Source: Pelargonium tetragonum (taxonomy: Eukaryota > Streptophyta > Magnoliopsida > Geraniales > Geraniaceae). From it: DNA of 64,000 nt. Positions 39,545 to 51,863 of this stretch are shown here, one piece after another. Every line of letters begins with the position of its first letter. Position 1 is the stretch's first letter. The notes below the pieces were generated by a model, which did not search any database, was not told the DNA's origin, and saw nothing but the letters and a program-made list of their open reading frames with translations. A program made the position numbers and the translations under genes. The stretch covers positions 1-64,000 of the forward strand of contig JAYMTL010000033.1 in assembly GCA_036897445.1 (NCBI GenBank). Reading direction: 5' to 3'.

Positions 39545-42343
39545 TCTTATCCTTCCTCTAAATATATAATACCTAAAAAAAAAGCACCCCTCTAAATGAG
39601 TAGCATTAAAGCAGCGGTCTATTGCATTTGCTTTAACTGAGGTCTTAAGAAATCCTTGTCAAGATTCTCCCGGGTTTATCGTTTAATAAGCCCCTTGCTA
39701 TATTGTTTTGAGCTAACTTTATACATTGCAATCACCAGCTTTGTTGACAAACGCGGGTTTCCTTCTTCATTTTTGAAAACAAGTAATAAAAATTAGTAAA
39801 AGGTACAAAAGTTCTTCAGAATTCTAAAAGGCAATCCTTAGCAGACAGAGTAGTAGTCACTATAAGTAAAGCCCTACCCTATAAAACTCAAGTCGAGAAC
39901 CAGAGGTATATTCTAGAAAGGCAGCAGTCACAGGAGCACCCTCACCAGTGTACCTCTAAGCTAGAAGGCTCTTCTATGAATCAAAACCAGAGCCTATATT
40001 GATATTTATCATCCAAAAAGAAGTTTAACAAAACATTCAAAAAAATCGCTTAGATAGAAAAAGTCTTTATTTATATAAAGGATTCATATCTTTTTATAAG
40101 CTCTCGGAATAGTAGGTGAGTTATGTTTTTTGGAGTATAGCTACGCGGTACATCACAGGTTTTCTTAATTGTCATGCAAAGGTTCAAACCCCGTTATTAC
40201 CGGTGGGACGCTTGTTTTAATAAAGTAAGTCAAGTTTCAACTTGGGTATGGTCAACTGGAAGACTTTTTACATTTCATAAATTAACAGGATCAATCTACA
40301 AGAAAGTAAAGAGCCGCTTTTAATCCGCGGGTAGAACGAAGCTCGTGTAATCAAGATGTCAAAAGTCAAATAAAGTCTATCTTTATTTAAAAGTAAATTA
40401 CTAGCTTAAGATAGTCAGAAAAATCTACAAACTTAGATAAAAAATGTGAGCCTCTATTATAGTACAAAAGCCACGCTTGTAGAGGGGTCCCCGATAGCTT
40501 TCACAGTAAAAGACTTATATCGGGAGTCTTAAAATTTTCAACTAACTTGTTTTCTTCTAACTCCCCTAGTATTACGGAATCCCCTTAAGTTGGGAATTCA
40601 AGGGTTCGAATTCCTGTTTAGGGTTGTTTTCTTTGAACCTTTAGTAACATCCTTATTGAAAACTCTATTTAATGAGTACTAGAGTAATAAGGTTGACTTA
40701 TGTCCATTTTTCTTAGTATGTAAGTTTTCTATTAGCATAGCTCAAGAGAAAGCAATTGTATTGTAGTTATTGGAGTATGTAAATAGTCAGAGAGACCCTA
40801 TGAAAAAAGGAGACTTTATTTTCATTATATTTACTAAAGAAGCAGTATTGGATATACAAGTTAGTAGGAATTTCGGGGACTTAGAAAGAGTTTTGGATTC
40901 CTGTGAAAGAAGTAAAAAAATATAAGACATTATAGTACTAGCTTTTAGAAAAAGAGGAGCCTGCTAAAAAGTTGAATTTAGTAAGGCCCTAGTGTTAACG
41001 AGGCGTCAAACAAAAAGGAATTGAATTTAGACAAAGCGAAGGAATTGCCTCTACAGAAGTCTTGTTTTAGGAAATTACTGGAATTAGTAGTGTTCCTGGC
41101 TAAGGAGATTTCTCAAAGGTTTCTTATTAGTACTCCTTCTTAATTCTTAATATTGGCATAATACATTGGGTCTGTAAAATAGTAAAGACTTTATTCTTTC
41201 CAGGTAGTCCCCGAGTGGGTAAGTAAATAATAATCGTTTGGCAACTTAGTAAAGCGGTGGTAATTTATAAGTAAGAGTCACAAAAGAATAGAAGAAATCC
41301 GAGTGGAACTCTTTGTTTTAAATAAAATACATTGAGAAACTAAAAAAGAAAGTAAGTTACACTTCTCCTGTAAGCACAAGGTAAAATTCCTTAATCTTAG
41401 CCTTTGTTATTTAAGTAATAAGAAAATCTGGTTGTGTTTTAGTCGAAGAGATACTGCTTTATGTAAAAGGGAAGCAAGGAATTGCCAAAAGGATTCTGTA
41501 TATAGGGTCTTTCCCACTGTGCCTTGACTCTAAAAGTTGGAATTTCTTTTATTATAAGCCGCTAGCCAAACTTAGTCAAGAAACGAATTAGATTAGAAGT
41601 TGGATATCCATTTTTCCCTTTCTTTATCTGGGAGATATGGGAGGCTCCTCTAAATTGAAAACAGCAGAGAATAAATGTCCTAAAATTTCCCTTTTATCAG
41701 AGCTTTACCCTTTTACGTTAAAAACAGAGGTTGACTATAGCCTAACATCCCGCTTTGTAGATCCCTGAAAAAGTCAATATTAAGAAAGCTAAGTACAAGG
41801 AGCATCCACTTAAACCCCTAGCTTAAGGAGAAATGAAGACCTTGTTACCAAAGTTAATAAAACATATGCACCAAGTTAATCTCATATCACTTAGTGGGAT
41901 AGGTAAAGAGTAAAGCTAATGTCAAGAAAGTGAAGCTTTATTTAATTTAACTTAGTAGGTGCCCCTTTACTAGGTAGAATATAGTAACTAATAAAATATA
42001 CCAAGGCCAAAATAAAATAAGATAGAACCGGGCACTCTTAAAGAACTCAAAGTCTTTTTCTTGCTTTAGAGAGCTACTTAGGACAAAGGGGAGAAAGAGA
42101 ATAGGTACCGGATTCCCTGTCATTTTCGGCCCTTGTGTAGCTGCTCTAATAATAAGGGTAACCTTAATAGGCTCTTTTTTGTATTACTGGGAAGACTTTT
42201 AAAAGACATACAGGGACTCTATATAGTATAACAGAATAAGAAAAAGGCCTTTCATAAGTAGGTCCAAAGCCAGTGCCTGCTAGTTAGAACACTCTAAATC
42301 AATTACATTTTATGCACTAGGTTACTCTTTATTTAAACTATAA

Positions 42344-42697
42344 GTGTCCTCGGTATCAATCAATTTATTTAACTTTTCCTTTTTTTATCAGTTCTACAAG
42401 CATTGCTTTTTTGTGACAATACGTACAGCAGAATTAGTACGACCCCCAGGGGTACCTAATAAAAAGTACCCTAAAAACCCTCAAGAAATATACAAAAAAA
42501 GTATACAACGTTCTAGTGCACTTTTTTTTGCCTTACAAAAAATCTCTTTATTAAAGAGATTGATTTTTTCCTCTATTCTATTTATATTAGATCTGTTAAT
42601 TTTGAACAGTATACACGGCTGTATCGCAAGGGATTTTCTAAAAGAAAAAGCCCTCTTTAGTAATAAGCTCGAAACAGGTCTAAGGAAGTGCAAGTAG
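42344..42697 (+). CDS. Hypothetical ORF, 117 codons, GTG start
   Basis: An open frame with no internal Met, so it needs the GTG at 42344 or a splice. The product is strongly basic in the middle (VPNKKYPKNPQEIYKKS), followed by a hydrophobic segment (LIFSSILFILDLLIL). The local DNA carries more CpA than the background and contains a near-perfect palindrome inside the frame (42541-42561). No family is recognised. An organellar ribosomal-protein or intron-ORF remnant would fit the composition, but nothing proves it. Confidence 0.25.
   Translation: MSSVSINLFNFSFFYQFYKHCFFVTIRTAELVRPPGVPNKKYPKNPQEIYKKSIQRSSALFFALQKISLLKRLIFSSILFILDLLILNSIHGCIARDFLKEKALFSNKLETGLRKCK
42541..42561. repeat. 21-base inverted repeat, 10-bp arms around one T
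   Basis: AATCTCTTTA, T, TAAAGAGATT. It lies inside the 42344-42697 open frame. Confidence 0.85.
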
Positions 42698-45600
42698 TAG
42701 ACAGCCACTAAAACGAAGTTTTCCTAAACTTGCTCAAAAGTCTGGAAATAGACACAACTACCAGATTAAGGAACCTGACTTCTTTTAGATCTCCAAGTCT
42801 GTTTGGTATATAAACAACCTATGCGGGTGAAAGGTCTAGGGGAATCTTGTTACATCTATATTAAATTAAAAAAGTAGGATCTAATTTGCTAAAACACGGA
42901 TTAGCTCCCTTTCACGTACGTTTTTTTCTCCTTTTTAAAGATTTGCTTCCGAAGGATGTTTAGAATATGGTAAAAAACCCCTTTACTTAAAAGGGGCTTC
43001 CTTAAGGTATTACCAGAACACTTCTAACTCTTTTGTTTGAATTTATTAGACTTTAGCTCTTTATGTAACGCAGGGTATTCCCTAAGGTACAATTTTTCTT
43101 AATTTCATTAACTCACTCTTCTTCTAAGTTTGACTTCAGTGTTATACCGCACAATCGTAATTTACCTTATAACTCGAAAAGAGATCTAATCTGAAGGCTA
43201 AATACTCACTCTGCAAAGACTTGTGTATTAAAAAAGGATACATAGAGTTCGCGAGGAGTAATAAGATTTAATTACAGAAGGGGGCAAATATACTAACCAC
43301 GCCTCTCTGCTGGGCACCCCGGATTAATATTAAAATCCCAGCGCCCCGTAGGGCTAAACATGACTACACCAAAAACTTCTAAAGTTTTTCTAACCCCCCA
43401 GGAATTCCTTATACAATATACCCGTGCAGAATCTTAAAACAATGGAACATAACATAAAGTAGGGATTCGAGATATTATTTCTTCACTCAACCCTTTTCAA
43501 AAGAAGTTAAACAAAAACAAACCTAGGTCAAAAATAGGAAGGAATCTTTCAAGAGGGGCTCCTTTTTAACAAAGCAAAAGAAACCCTAGAGTAATTTATT
43601 TACTGTTCAGCTTTTATAAAATTACGGAAACACTACGCAACTAGGTTTACATTACAGAATTTTTCTAGAGGATCGGGGTACTTCACAAAAGCACTCACAC
43701 GTAAGAACTCGCGGAAACTTCTTGGCTAACGCTTTTTACATATGGGTTTCTAGAATTCCACTTACGTCTCATCAAGAAATCGCAGAGTAAAACGAAAATC
43801 ACTTAGTATAGCTCAAATCGCACCCACTTTCTATATAAATTGACTTAGGTGAAACAATACTCCACGAGCTTCTAGCATCGAAAAAGCTTTTTTGACGTTG
43901 AGTAGATCGAATGGTCGTAGGTTCAAAAGCTACTGATCCGCATATCCAAAGCAAGATCCCGTATTTTTATTTCAATAATTCAATAGAAGTTTAGTTAGTA
44001 CAAAGTTTATACTCAGATAATAAGTTCGGTCTTTCCTTTTATGTAGACTCTTTCCAAGAGATGCGGAGTCGACCTTTGAAATTGAAATAGAGCTAAAATC
44101 CGGATATATCTTTAATAACAACTGCCTGCAGGATTACTAAAATACAGAAAATGAAATTAGATCCTTACACCAAAATCTCGTATTACAAAATCGGGTTGAA
44201 CTCAAAAATTCAGGGTTTAATAAGAATTTAATAGAAGCATGCACATTTTCCGAAGTTAGAATCGAGAGTCTTGGTATCTAGAATCCCTTTCTTGAAAACC
44301 GTTCCTAATTTAGCTATAAACTACACTTCAGACCCTAGAATTAGAACTTAGATTTCATTCATCTAGAAACGTGGGTTCAAGTCGCATACCTATAAGAGAG
44401 TGACTGCAGTAAGGCATGGGTTCTATTCCCATTATGAAACTTTCCTTTTTAGAACCTCTAAAATAGCTATATTCAATTCCATTTAGTAGACTTACTTACA
44501 TTAGAAGTAGAAACTTTTCATCCTACATATGCTGGCCCTCTTAGTCTTTATATTAGATTCCCTTATTACCTATTTCCTAAGTCCCAGAACTTTTTAACTC
44601 CTTAAAGCCAAGACATTGAGGCCAAGTATAATAGATTCTGAATCGCTATCCTATATTCGATTCGTTTTATAATGAATAAATTAAAAAAGTCTGAGGAACT
44701 CCTAAGAAATTCCTTTGTTGTTCACTTCGTACTTGAAATCCTTCGTAAATATAGTTTAGAGTAAGCCCGCCCCCTCCTTATTGTTTCTTACTATTATCTC
44801 AATTCTAAATATTCTAGAGTGACTCCTGGCTTTTACACCTTATATCTTGTAAAAAAAACTAATACAGGTTCTTTCTATAAGCTTAAGCAGCTAAACTATA
44901 CTTTAAAATGCCTTTAAGTATTGGAAATAAGGAAACACAAGAGCAACTTACCTTACTTAGTTCTTGATCTTCATAAGCTTACCTGCTTTCATATTCATAT
45001 TAATACCTATACTACTGCCTATCCTCTAAATACTTATACCTGGAGCTAGACTCTTCTATGATATGAAAGAGCCCTTAACGTTATTCTTAAAACCTGTAAA
45101 GTCAAGAAAAAATTCCTTGTGACACTTTTTAACTGGATCTGGAAGAAACCCTTCCCTCTATACTTGAGAGTTCTATTACCTTTAAGGACACCGGCAACAG
45201 CGGAACACATAAGAGTAAGACTCCTAAGAAAGCTATAAGAAAACCATTTGAAGATTTAGGACTATTCACAGGAGTTGAACCTTAGTACCGATAATGACAC
45301 CAGAAAAAGCCTGATGAAATATTACGCCTTGTTATGATTAACTTACATAGACTTGCGAAATTACCCACAAAGAGTAACTAAGAAAGAGCCCAACTTCGTT
45401 AAAATTATAGGTGTGCCCCTTACTGCTTACTCAACTTGTATCGGGGAATATATTCTTTTATAATAGCTACGTAACTTCAATTATGTACCTTGAATGAAGA
45501 ACTCGCCAGGACCCTTGCATATAACTCAGATTAAAGAGGCCCCCGCTGAATACTAGGAAACTCTACAGCTCGACATATAATATTTACACCTAAATTACCC

Positions 45601-45882
45601 TTGCGGCTGTCGGCATTTTAGGACGAATTGTCTGTTAGTTTGATTTTTGCTTTCTACTGGTAGAGATTCCTTTTAATATTTTTAATTATACCCACTATAG
45701 GAAATTCCCTTACTAAGCTTTTTTCTAAGTTAACATTCTTTCTTTTTCCCTATTGTATTGAAAGAGAAAACCCTATTAAGTTACTTTCTCGAATATAGAA
45801 CAGCATTCGGAACTAGGTAAACTGGGGCAAATTTTTAGGAACCAGAAGCGCTTTTTATAAGAAACCTCCTTATTTAACCCAT
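42698..45882. other. Decayed AT-rich background
   Basis: No gene recognised. A T-arm-like word with a nearly complete stem (GTAGG...GCTAC) lies near 43917, but no anticodon arm or acceptor pairing accompanies it. Confidence 0.5.
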
Positions 45883-46323
45883 ATGCAGGAAAGTCTTATT
45901 TTAGATTACACAAGGCGGAGGGCAAGAAGCAAAATTTCGATATTCAATTCTACGAAGTCAAAAGCCATGTTTGTCTCACTAACGGGTAACTTTAAAATAA
46001 TTACGCCTTGGGCTTTTCCGTGTCTATACAAAGTCAAAATTTCTTTAGAAAAATCTACTACAGTAGTGATCCACAAAGATTTTGACTGCTGTTATGTCTC
46101 AATGGAAGCTTACCAAGCTAAGTTCTGCAAAGTTGCAGTATCCACACCCCTTGGTAGTAAAAGCTCCGGTTGCTGGGATCCAATTCAGGTATGTCTCTAC
46201 TTTCAACTTTTTGTATTAAAAATGTCGTACACTACAATTCCAATCAGTTACTTGTTAAATCTCGACTGCTTAACTAGAACCCTTAAGTGCTATCTTGTCT
46301 ACTATAATCCTAAAAATCTCTAA
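45883..46323 (+). CDS. Longest ORF of the window, hypothetical protein of 146 residues
   Basis: ATG at 45883 to TAA at 46321-46323. This is the least likely of the longer ORFs to be chance (about 0.07 expected under my composition estimate). Base use is unlike the neighbourhood: in the line starting 46081, CpA+TpG outnumber ApC+GpT 11 to 7, the reverse of the background. The product begins MQESLILDYTRRRARSK, has a basic N-terminus, several cysteines in the middle (DCCYV, SGCWDP) and a hydrophobic stretch near residue 105. No domain, signal peptide or catalytic motif is recognised. It could be a small real gene, an exon, or part of an unrecognised transposon. Confidence 0.35.
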   Translation: MQESLILDYTRRRARSKISIFNSTKSKAMFVSLTGNFKIITPWAFPCLYKVKISLEKSTTVVIHKDFDCCYVSMEAYQAKFCKVAVSTPLGSKSSGCWDPIQVCLYFQLFVLKMSYTTIPISYLLNLDCLTRTLKCYLVYYNPKNL

Positions 46324-46497
46324 CAGCTTGCGCACAGGGAACTCTAACTCAAGTGTCGGACGTGGTCTTAAACTAAAAAAGTACCCGAGTTGGTAAATAA
46401 GAAGAGGGGCCCTTTCTTATGTAGGCGTATCCTAATTTTATGGGGCTTATAGGTAAACTTTTCTATTGGAGTATCCGTTTTAAGGGGGCCCCCTTAT

Positions 46498-46512
46498 ATT
46501 ATTATTATTATT
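46498..46512. repeat. (ATT)5 microsatellite
   Basis: Five ATT units in unannotated DNA just after the 45.9 kb ORF. Confidence 0.8.
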
Positions 46513-46910
46513 CCAACAAGCTCTTAAGAACCCTTACAAATAGGGATTTTTAAGTCTAGTTTAAGAGTACTCACAACTTTGGATCGATATCTGACATAAA
46601 TACTTATCTGTCAAACTAACAGGGATACGCAATCAAGTATGGCGCAAATTAAATTATATTCTTGTTACAAGTTCTAAACTTTTGTAATAACAAGTCTCTG
46701 GGGCATAGTTAAAGTCTTAGTTTTACAAGCCGAACATGGGTGGATTCCTCGTTTAAAATTTTTTGCAGTCTAGACTTTTGTATAGGCAGCTCCTTTACAG
46801 GGATTTGATGGGCTTTGTACAAATTAATAGCCCCTTTGCTTTTTGCCTCTAATCAGGATTTCTAGGAAGGCTCATTAAGGGAGGCCCCGACTCCGACTGA
46901 TGACTCCTTT

Positions 46911-46928
46911 CTAGAGCATATGCTCTAG
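46911..46928. repeat. 18-bp perfect palindrome
   Basis: CTAGAGCAT followed by its reverse complement, in unannotated DNA between the 45.9 kb ORF and the 47.2 kb Copia relic. Confidence 0.85.
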
Positions 46929-47199
46929 GAAGCATTAAGATCTCCTGTACAGAATTTTTTTTAGAAAACGAATAACAATCTGTTTGTCTCCTCCTCTTCT
47001 TAAACTCTATGGCTGTTTTAGATATAAATAACAAGACTTTAGGTATGGGCTCTCTTAAATTAGGGGCTTTTAAGATATGGATTTACGAAGTTTGGTATCT
47101 CACTCACCCTTCATTCAAGGTGTAATATTAGTACCCTTTTTTGTCAAAGGAACTTTCTAAGTATAGTATAATGAAAAAGAAAAAGAATAGGGCTTCCAA

Positions 47200-47720
47200 A
47201 CCAGAAACAGAGGATCTAACTAATTAAAGAATTCTAAGGGGCAGCTTCAGAATATAAGACTAAAAGAATTCTCCGTGTTCTCGGCAGCAGAGAGGGTAAG
47301 GCCAAAGGAATCCCGTTTCCTGTAAGGGAGACCTTGGGATAGAAGGCTAAGTTAGTCCTAGATATTTCGCAAGTTTTTAATCGTATCGAAGGTAGGTTTC
47401 GTTGTAAGAATTTTAGGAGGTTTCGAGCCGTTTAGTACTTTGTATTGGTTGTTTAAGGCGTATTACCTCTTGCTCTATGGGGTTTTATCGCTAACGAGGA
47501 TACAGACCTTGTAGCTCTAGGAGTACATCTGTGCTCCCGACTGTAGTATAACGAAGGTAATGTAATTAAGTTTATTGAACAAGTATTCATGCACTATATA
47601 GCCCACCAACTTTGACCTAGACTTAGCTTCTTCTTTATGATCTGCCGATTTCCTTGACTTATTACTTGACTAAGCAGGCTTGCTCTACTTGTTTGACCTG
47701 TTTCTTTACTTGACTTAGTT
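47200..47720 (+). mobile_element. Copia-type retrotransposon relic, reverse transcriptase part (best copy)
   Basis: A broken, old fragment of a Ty1/Copia polyprotein. Two landmarks of the Copia reverse transcriptase can be read in order: the N-terminal KARLVARG-type block (KAKLV from 47343) and, about 150 bases on, an ANED block (47490-47501) followed by the stretch corresponding to the region before the conserved IEQP. The spacing is close to, slightly longer than, that of the family. The same region recurs near 1.6 and 29.3 kb on the same strand with recognisable nucleotide identity, and protein landmarks recur near 9.7 and 11.4 kb. It carries many breaks. No LTRs are identified. Family assignment rests on motif reading by eye. 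Confidence 0.5.
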
Positions 47721-47829
47721 GTTTTAGAAGCCCTATCACTAGAAGTAAGAGTAGCAGGAGCAGTAAGGAAGCGCTCTAGGAACTGGAGTTTTAGAGCTAT
47801 AGATTACAATACCTGTAGCTAGTGTTCTT

Positions 47830-48010
47830 GTATTTTTGTTCTATTGTAGCTATTGTATTCTTTCTTGTAGTTGTATTATTCTTTTAGTTATTTGTTATTA
47901 TTCCTATTTCTTTTTATTTGAGTAAGTAATGTAAATAAAGTTTTATAATAGTATAATAGATAGTTATAGGATATAGGATAGTGCAAGATATTGTCTATAG
48001 GTTATAATAG
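47830..48010. repeat. T-rich low-complexity tract downstream of Copia relic
   Basis: Shares GTAG(C/T)TATTGTAT and GTAGTTGTATTA with 24000-24050. Immediately upstream (47650-47715) are imperfect direct repeats of TTACTTGACTTAG. No readable product. Confidence 0.4.
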
Positions 48011-49236
48011 TTTGTTCTTCCTTAAGCTATATTACTCTTGTTCTCTGCCTTTATCAATTATAGAGGATAAGGCCTTAAGGAGTTTAGGAAGGAGTCTCGC
48101 CACCAACTCACTTAAGAAGGAATAAAGTACTCATTAGGGCACCGCTTTTTTAATAAACGTATAAAACGTATACCTTTAATATAAAGATAAAGGCTATTTA
48201 ATATAGTTCGTGTATTTATTTCTAGACTAAAGTACTGGGTTAGGAGTTTGGGTAAGACTTTAGCTTTGATTAGGAGTGATGTATTTATATAGAGTATCCG
48301 AAGTGTATTTACGTACTTGACTTAGATTTAGCTTCTCTTAACCTAATAACCAATGGGCAGTGTGGAGGTAATAGACTCAGAAAATTGACTGGAGACTCGT
48401 CCTATACATGGTAACAATTTTATTCAAGATTTTACAAGAATAAACTCGAACAAGAGACCTTTAACTTTACAAGGAGGCTCCCCCTTGGTCCCTTATTTAG
48501 GTTTAGGAACCCTTTTAATCCTGATAACCTCTAAAAGTCAAAGTTTAGAGCTCCTTAACAAAATCTGTACTTTTAAGATACCCTTAGAGGGACCACAAAC
48601 CCAGTTAGAAACAAAGATCATAACATGTGGGAGATCTATATTAAAATATTAAAGATTCGGTTTTAGTGTATACTCTCTAGTATAACATATAAAAAAAGAT
48701 GTAGGGTTCTCTCCTTATCCAAGTGTTGGAGGGTAGTGTATGGAGTTCAGAAATAGGATCGTATTCTGGTACTATCAAGCTAAACTAAAAACTATAGAAA
48801 AAGTGCTGTATCAAAAAAAGGTTTTAGTTTATTCTCCTAAATTAGTGTTTTGACCTATTAATTACCCCTTCTTTTTATAAAGTTTTCGTGTTGTCATATG
48901 GGCTTCTGAATAAACCCCTTTCGTAGGAATTTAGGGACTACTCTTTAAGGTATCTTGTAGCTGACACAAGTTCATGAATATATCTAAAAAGCGACTTCAC
49001 CTCTAAACCAAAGTTAGAGAGCAGATACGTGTTTAGTTTACGCTTAGTTAGAGTCTTGCTGGTATCAACGCCTCCTTGATTAAGAAAAATCTTACTTTCT
49101 TAGTCTTGGTCCTGTTTAGCGGTTTTGTCCGAGTACTTAAATCAATTTCTTAGTTTAAATTAAAATTTTGCGGTTGTATATTATAGCGCTTAGTCTCTTC
49201 CATTAAATGGCAACTTATAGAAAAACTAGAGTATTT

Positions 49237-49256
49237 GTGCCCTATATATAGGGCAC
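49237..49256. repeat. 20-bp perfect palindrome
   Basis: GTGCCCTATA followed by its reverse complement; the GC-rich outer arms give a stable cruciform. No gene is nearby. Confidence 0.9.
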
Positions 49257-51815
49257 CTCCGGGAATTCTCGAAACTGCTAATCAAACAACTCACTTAAGC
49301 TATAACAGAACACAAAGTACAGTAACGCAGTAAGGGTTCTAGTCCCATAACACTTAGGTAAGACTAATAAATCAAACTGGGAAATCTCTATATATCTATC
49401 CCGAATTTGCGACTCTTTAATACTTCACAACTCCACACTCCTTGTAACAGGCAACTAGAACCTAAATTTAGACGTATTGCTCAAAAATTCCTATTCTTAT
49501 ATTGATTTGCTCGATTATAAATCTTTAGTTAGAACTCGAAGTAACTAAAAAAATTATAAGTAATTGTAGAGCCCCTGTATAGGGAAATCCTAGCTAACTT
49601 TACGGTATGGGATATATGTAATAAATAAAGCGCCATCCTGTAATTGAAGTTTAAAATATGGATATTCTTGTTTCATTTTTTATGAGTCTATACTATAATA
49701 AAGATTTTTGTAAAAAGAGTTCGGTCTGATGAAGTGTTAATACTAAGAAATTGATATGTAGCAAAAGACAGGGTTATCACTTACAACTTAAGAGGGGTGC
49801 GCGCAAACTTAGTTTACAAAAAGTAGTTTGCAGGTAAGCTTGCTTTCGGGAAAAGATCTATAAAGTTTTATTCACAGAATAAGGAACCGGGTGCTGCTAG
49901 AAAGCCCGCATTCCTTCTATAATTTACTTAGGTAGAGACCCCTCGTGAAATAAGTAGGCATTCTGTAATTATTAGTCTCTTTTTATGAAACAAGAAAAGG
50001 AGAGCGGGATCCTGGCTTAGGCATTGTTTTCATGTGTTCTTTTACGGGACGGGGAATCCTAATCAAAACTCGGGTTCCGACTAATCTTTAATATCTTTAT
50101 ACGCAAGTTATTACTATGAGAGTGTAGTTGTGTCAGTGAGGGCGGTAAACTAAAGTACTACTAAGTGGGCTCTTCTGAGCTTAGAGGGAATTCTTCCTTT
50201 ATGTATTTTATAAGACCTGAGATTTTGGATCTTCTGCTTCTCGAGTCTGGGTCACTAAGTCCATGTTTTAAGATACCTAAGCTTTATCTGGGATTATACC
50301 AAAGTAGATTTTTCCAATATTGTAGTAGTAGCTCCTGTTTCTTATACTAAAAAGGGAGAACTATCAAATGCTTTTGTGTAATACGTGGATAGACCCTGAC
50401 TAGAACTTAACCCTCTTTTTATATAACTAACATTATACAGATATAAGGATTTCTTGGTAAAAAAAGGTAAACTTCATTCGTAGATACATATTTAGTCTAT
50501 TTGAATCTAGTATAGAAACCCTGATATAGGGACTCCCCTTTGTTTTGTTATCCCGAATCGGAATTGTCAAAACCTGAGACGGGTCATTAAATCTTCGGTT
50601 ACTATATACTTGTTAGTACTTTACACTTGTAAATCTGGAAGAAAAGAGTATTAGATTACTGTATAAATAGTTACCCATACTTATTATAGTTTGTTCCTAA
50701 CAGAATTAAGAGAAAACTGGGGTAGCGGATTCCTTGAGTCTTATTTAGTTAAGGTAATAACTCACGAAGTCATTTCAATAGCATAGTGCATTTTTAGAAT
50801 ACTACTAGTAACACGAGTACAGGTAACCCGTAAATATCACAGGAGTTCCCTAACTATTGAGTAAAACGACTACCTTATAAAGGCTCCGTAGGCAAGCCTG
50901 GATGCAGAGGGGTCCTGCTTAAGGGTACTCTTCCAAGATACAACTTATTCTACATTTGTTTACAAGAGCGCGTGGGTAATAAAATAGCAGCATAGAAAGT
51001 TAGTTAGTTCTACTCTTCTATTGGTATCCGCTTTTACAAATAAACAAAGCCTATCATCCTGTGTTTTAGACAAGTATCAGAAAAAGTAGGAAGTTAGTAA
51101 CTGTTATTTACACTTTATTCTTTATTTTATTGTAATAACTAAAGTGTTCAAGCGGATACTCTTGCTGTAAAGGAACATCTGTACTTATATAAAAAATATT
51201 TACATTCTTAGATTTTATAAAGATAATCCTAGTTCCAAAAGTGCATAAGCTAGCAGCAATCGAAAGCAGGGGGCTAAAAAACTCGAATAAGATCGTAATT
51301 GAATCCCAACAAATGTCCATACTTTCGATTAGAAAAGTCAAGTTGTAAATAGAACGCTCTATTGTCTATCTATATCTATATGGTTTAGCCCCACTTCCAC
51401 GAAGTGAAGCGCACCCTATATTTTATGTAAAAAAAACTTTACGAGATAAGCAAACTTGTTTAGTACGATTCGAACCTTTGCACACCTGATTTATAAACTA
51501 ACGTTTTACTTCTTGGGATTTTACAAGAAGTAGACAAATTTTATAGTAACGACTATAAACAAGTAAAGGATTTACATCACACAGAAGCGATTCCAAAAAC
51601 CTTCCGATCAATCATAGATAACTCTTTAAAGTTAAGGTAAGGAATTTGACCTTTAAAAAAGAACATAACTGCTATTAATTAACCTAAACAGAAGTAAAGA
51701 ATTCAGCGAAGTCCTAAAAATAGGAGCTAATGCGTAGGTTAGGGGGCTTTCTACTAAGAAAGAATTTTATTCGCTTTGATTAGATACTTTTGCTACGTTT
51801 TTGCTCTCCTATCTT

Positions 51816-51863
51816 AATGTTAAAGGAACTAAGCTCTACTTGAATCGACGTTCCTTTAACATT
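51816..51863. repeat. Stem-loop, 14-bp perfect stem, 20-base loop
   Basis: Left arm 51816-51829 (AATGTTAAAGGAAC), right arm 51850-51863 exactly complementary. The arms share AAGGAA with the 39.5 kb stem-loop. A 77-codon TTG-start open frame runs through it (51801-52034) but is not convincing as a gene. Confidence 0.85.

Larger units (their letters stand above)
30331..42343. other. Decayed AT-rich background
   Basis: Twelve kilobases with one isolated 121-codon minus-strand ORF, one AT palindrome (31.8 kb) and one strong stem-loop (39.5 kb). A TT-rich stretch with repeated TTAATT lies near 31981. Otherwise chance-level ORFs only. Confidence 0.55.

Noticed and set aside
47455-47810. Long minus-strand open readings antisense to the Copia relic
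   Set aside because: They lie opposite the recognisable RT landmarks and probably arise from base composition; no family motif.
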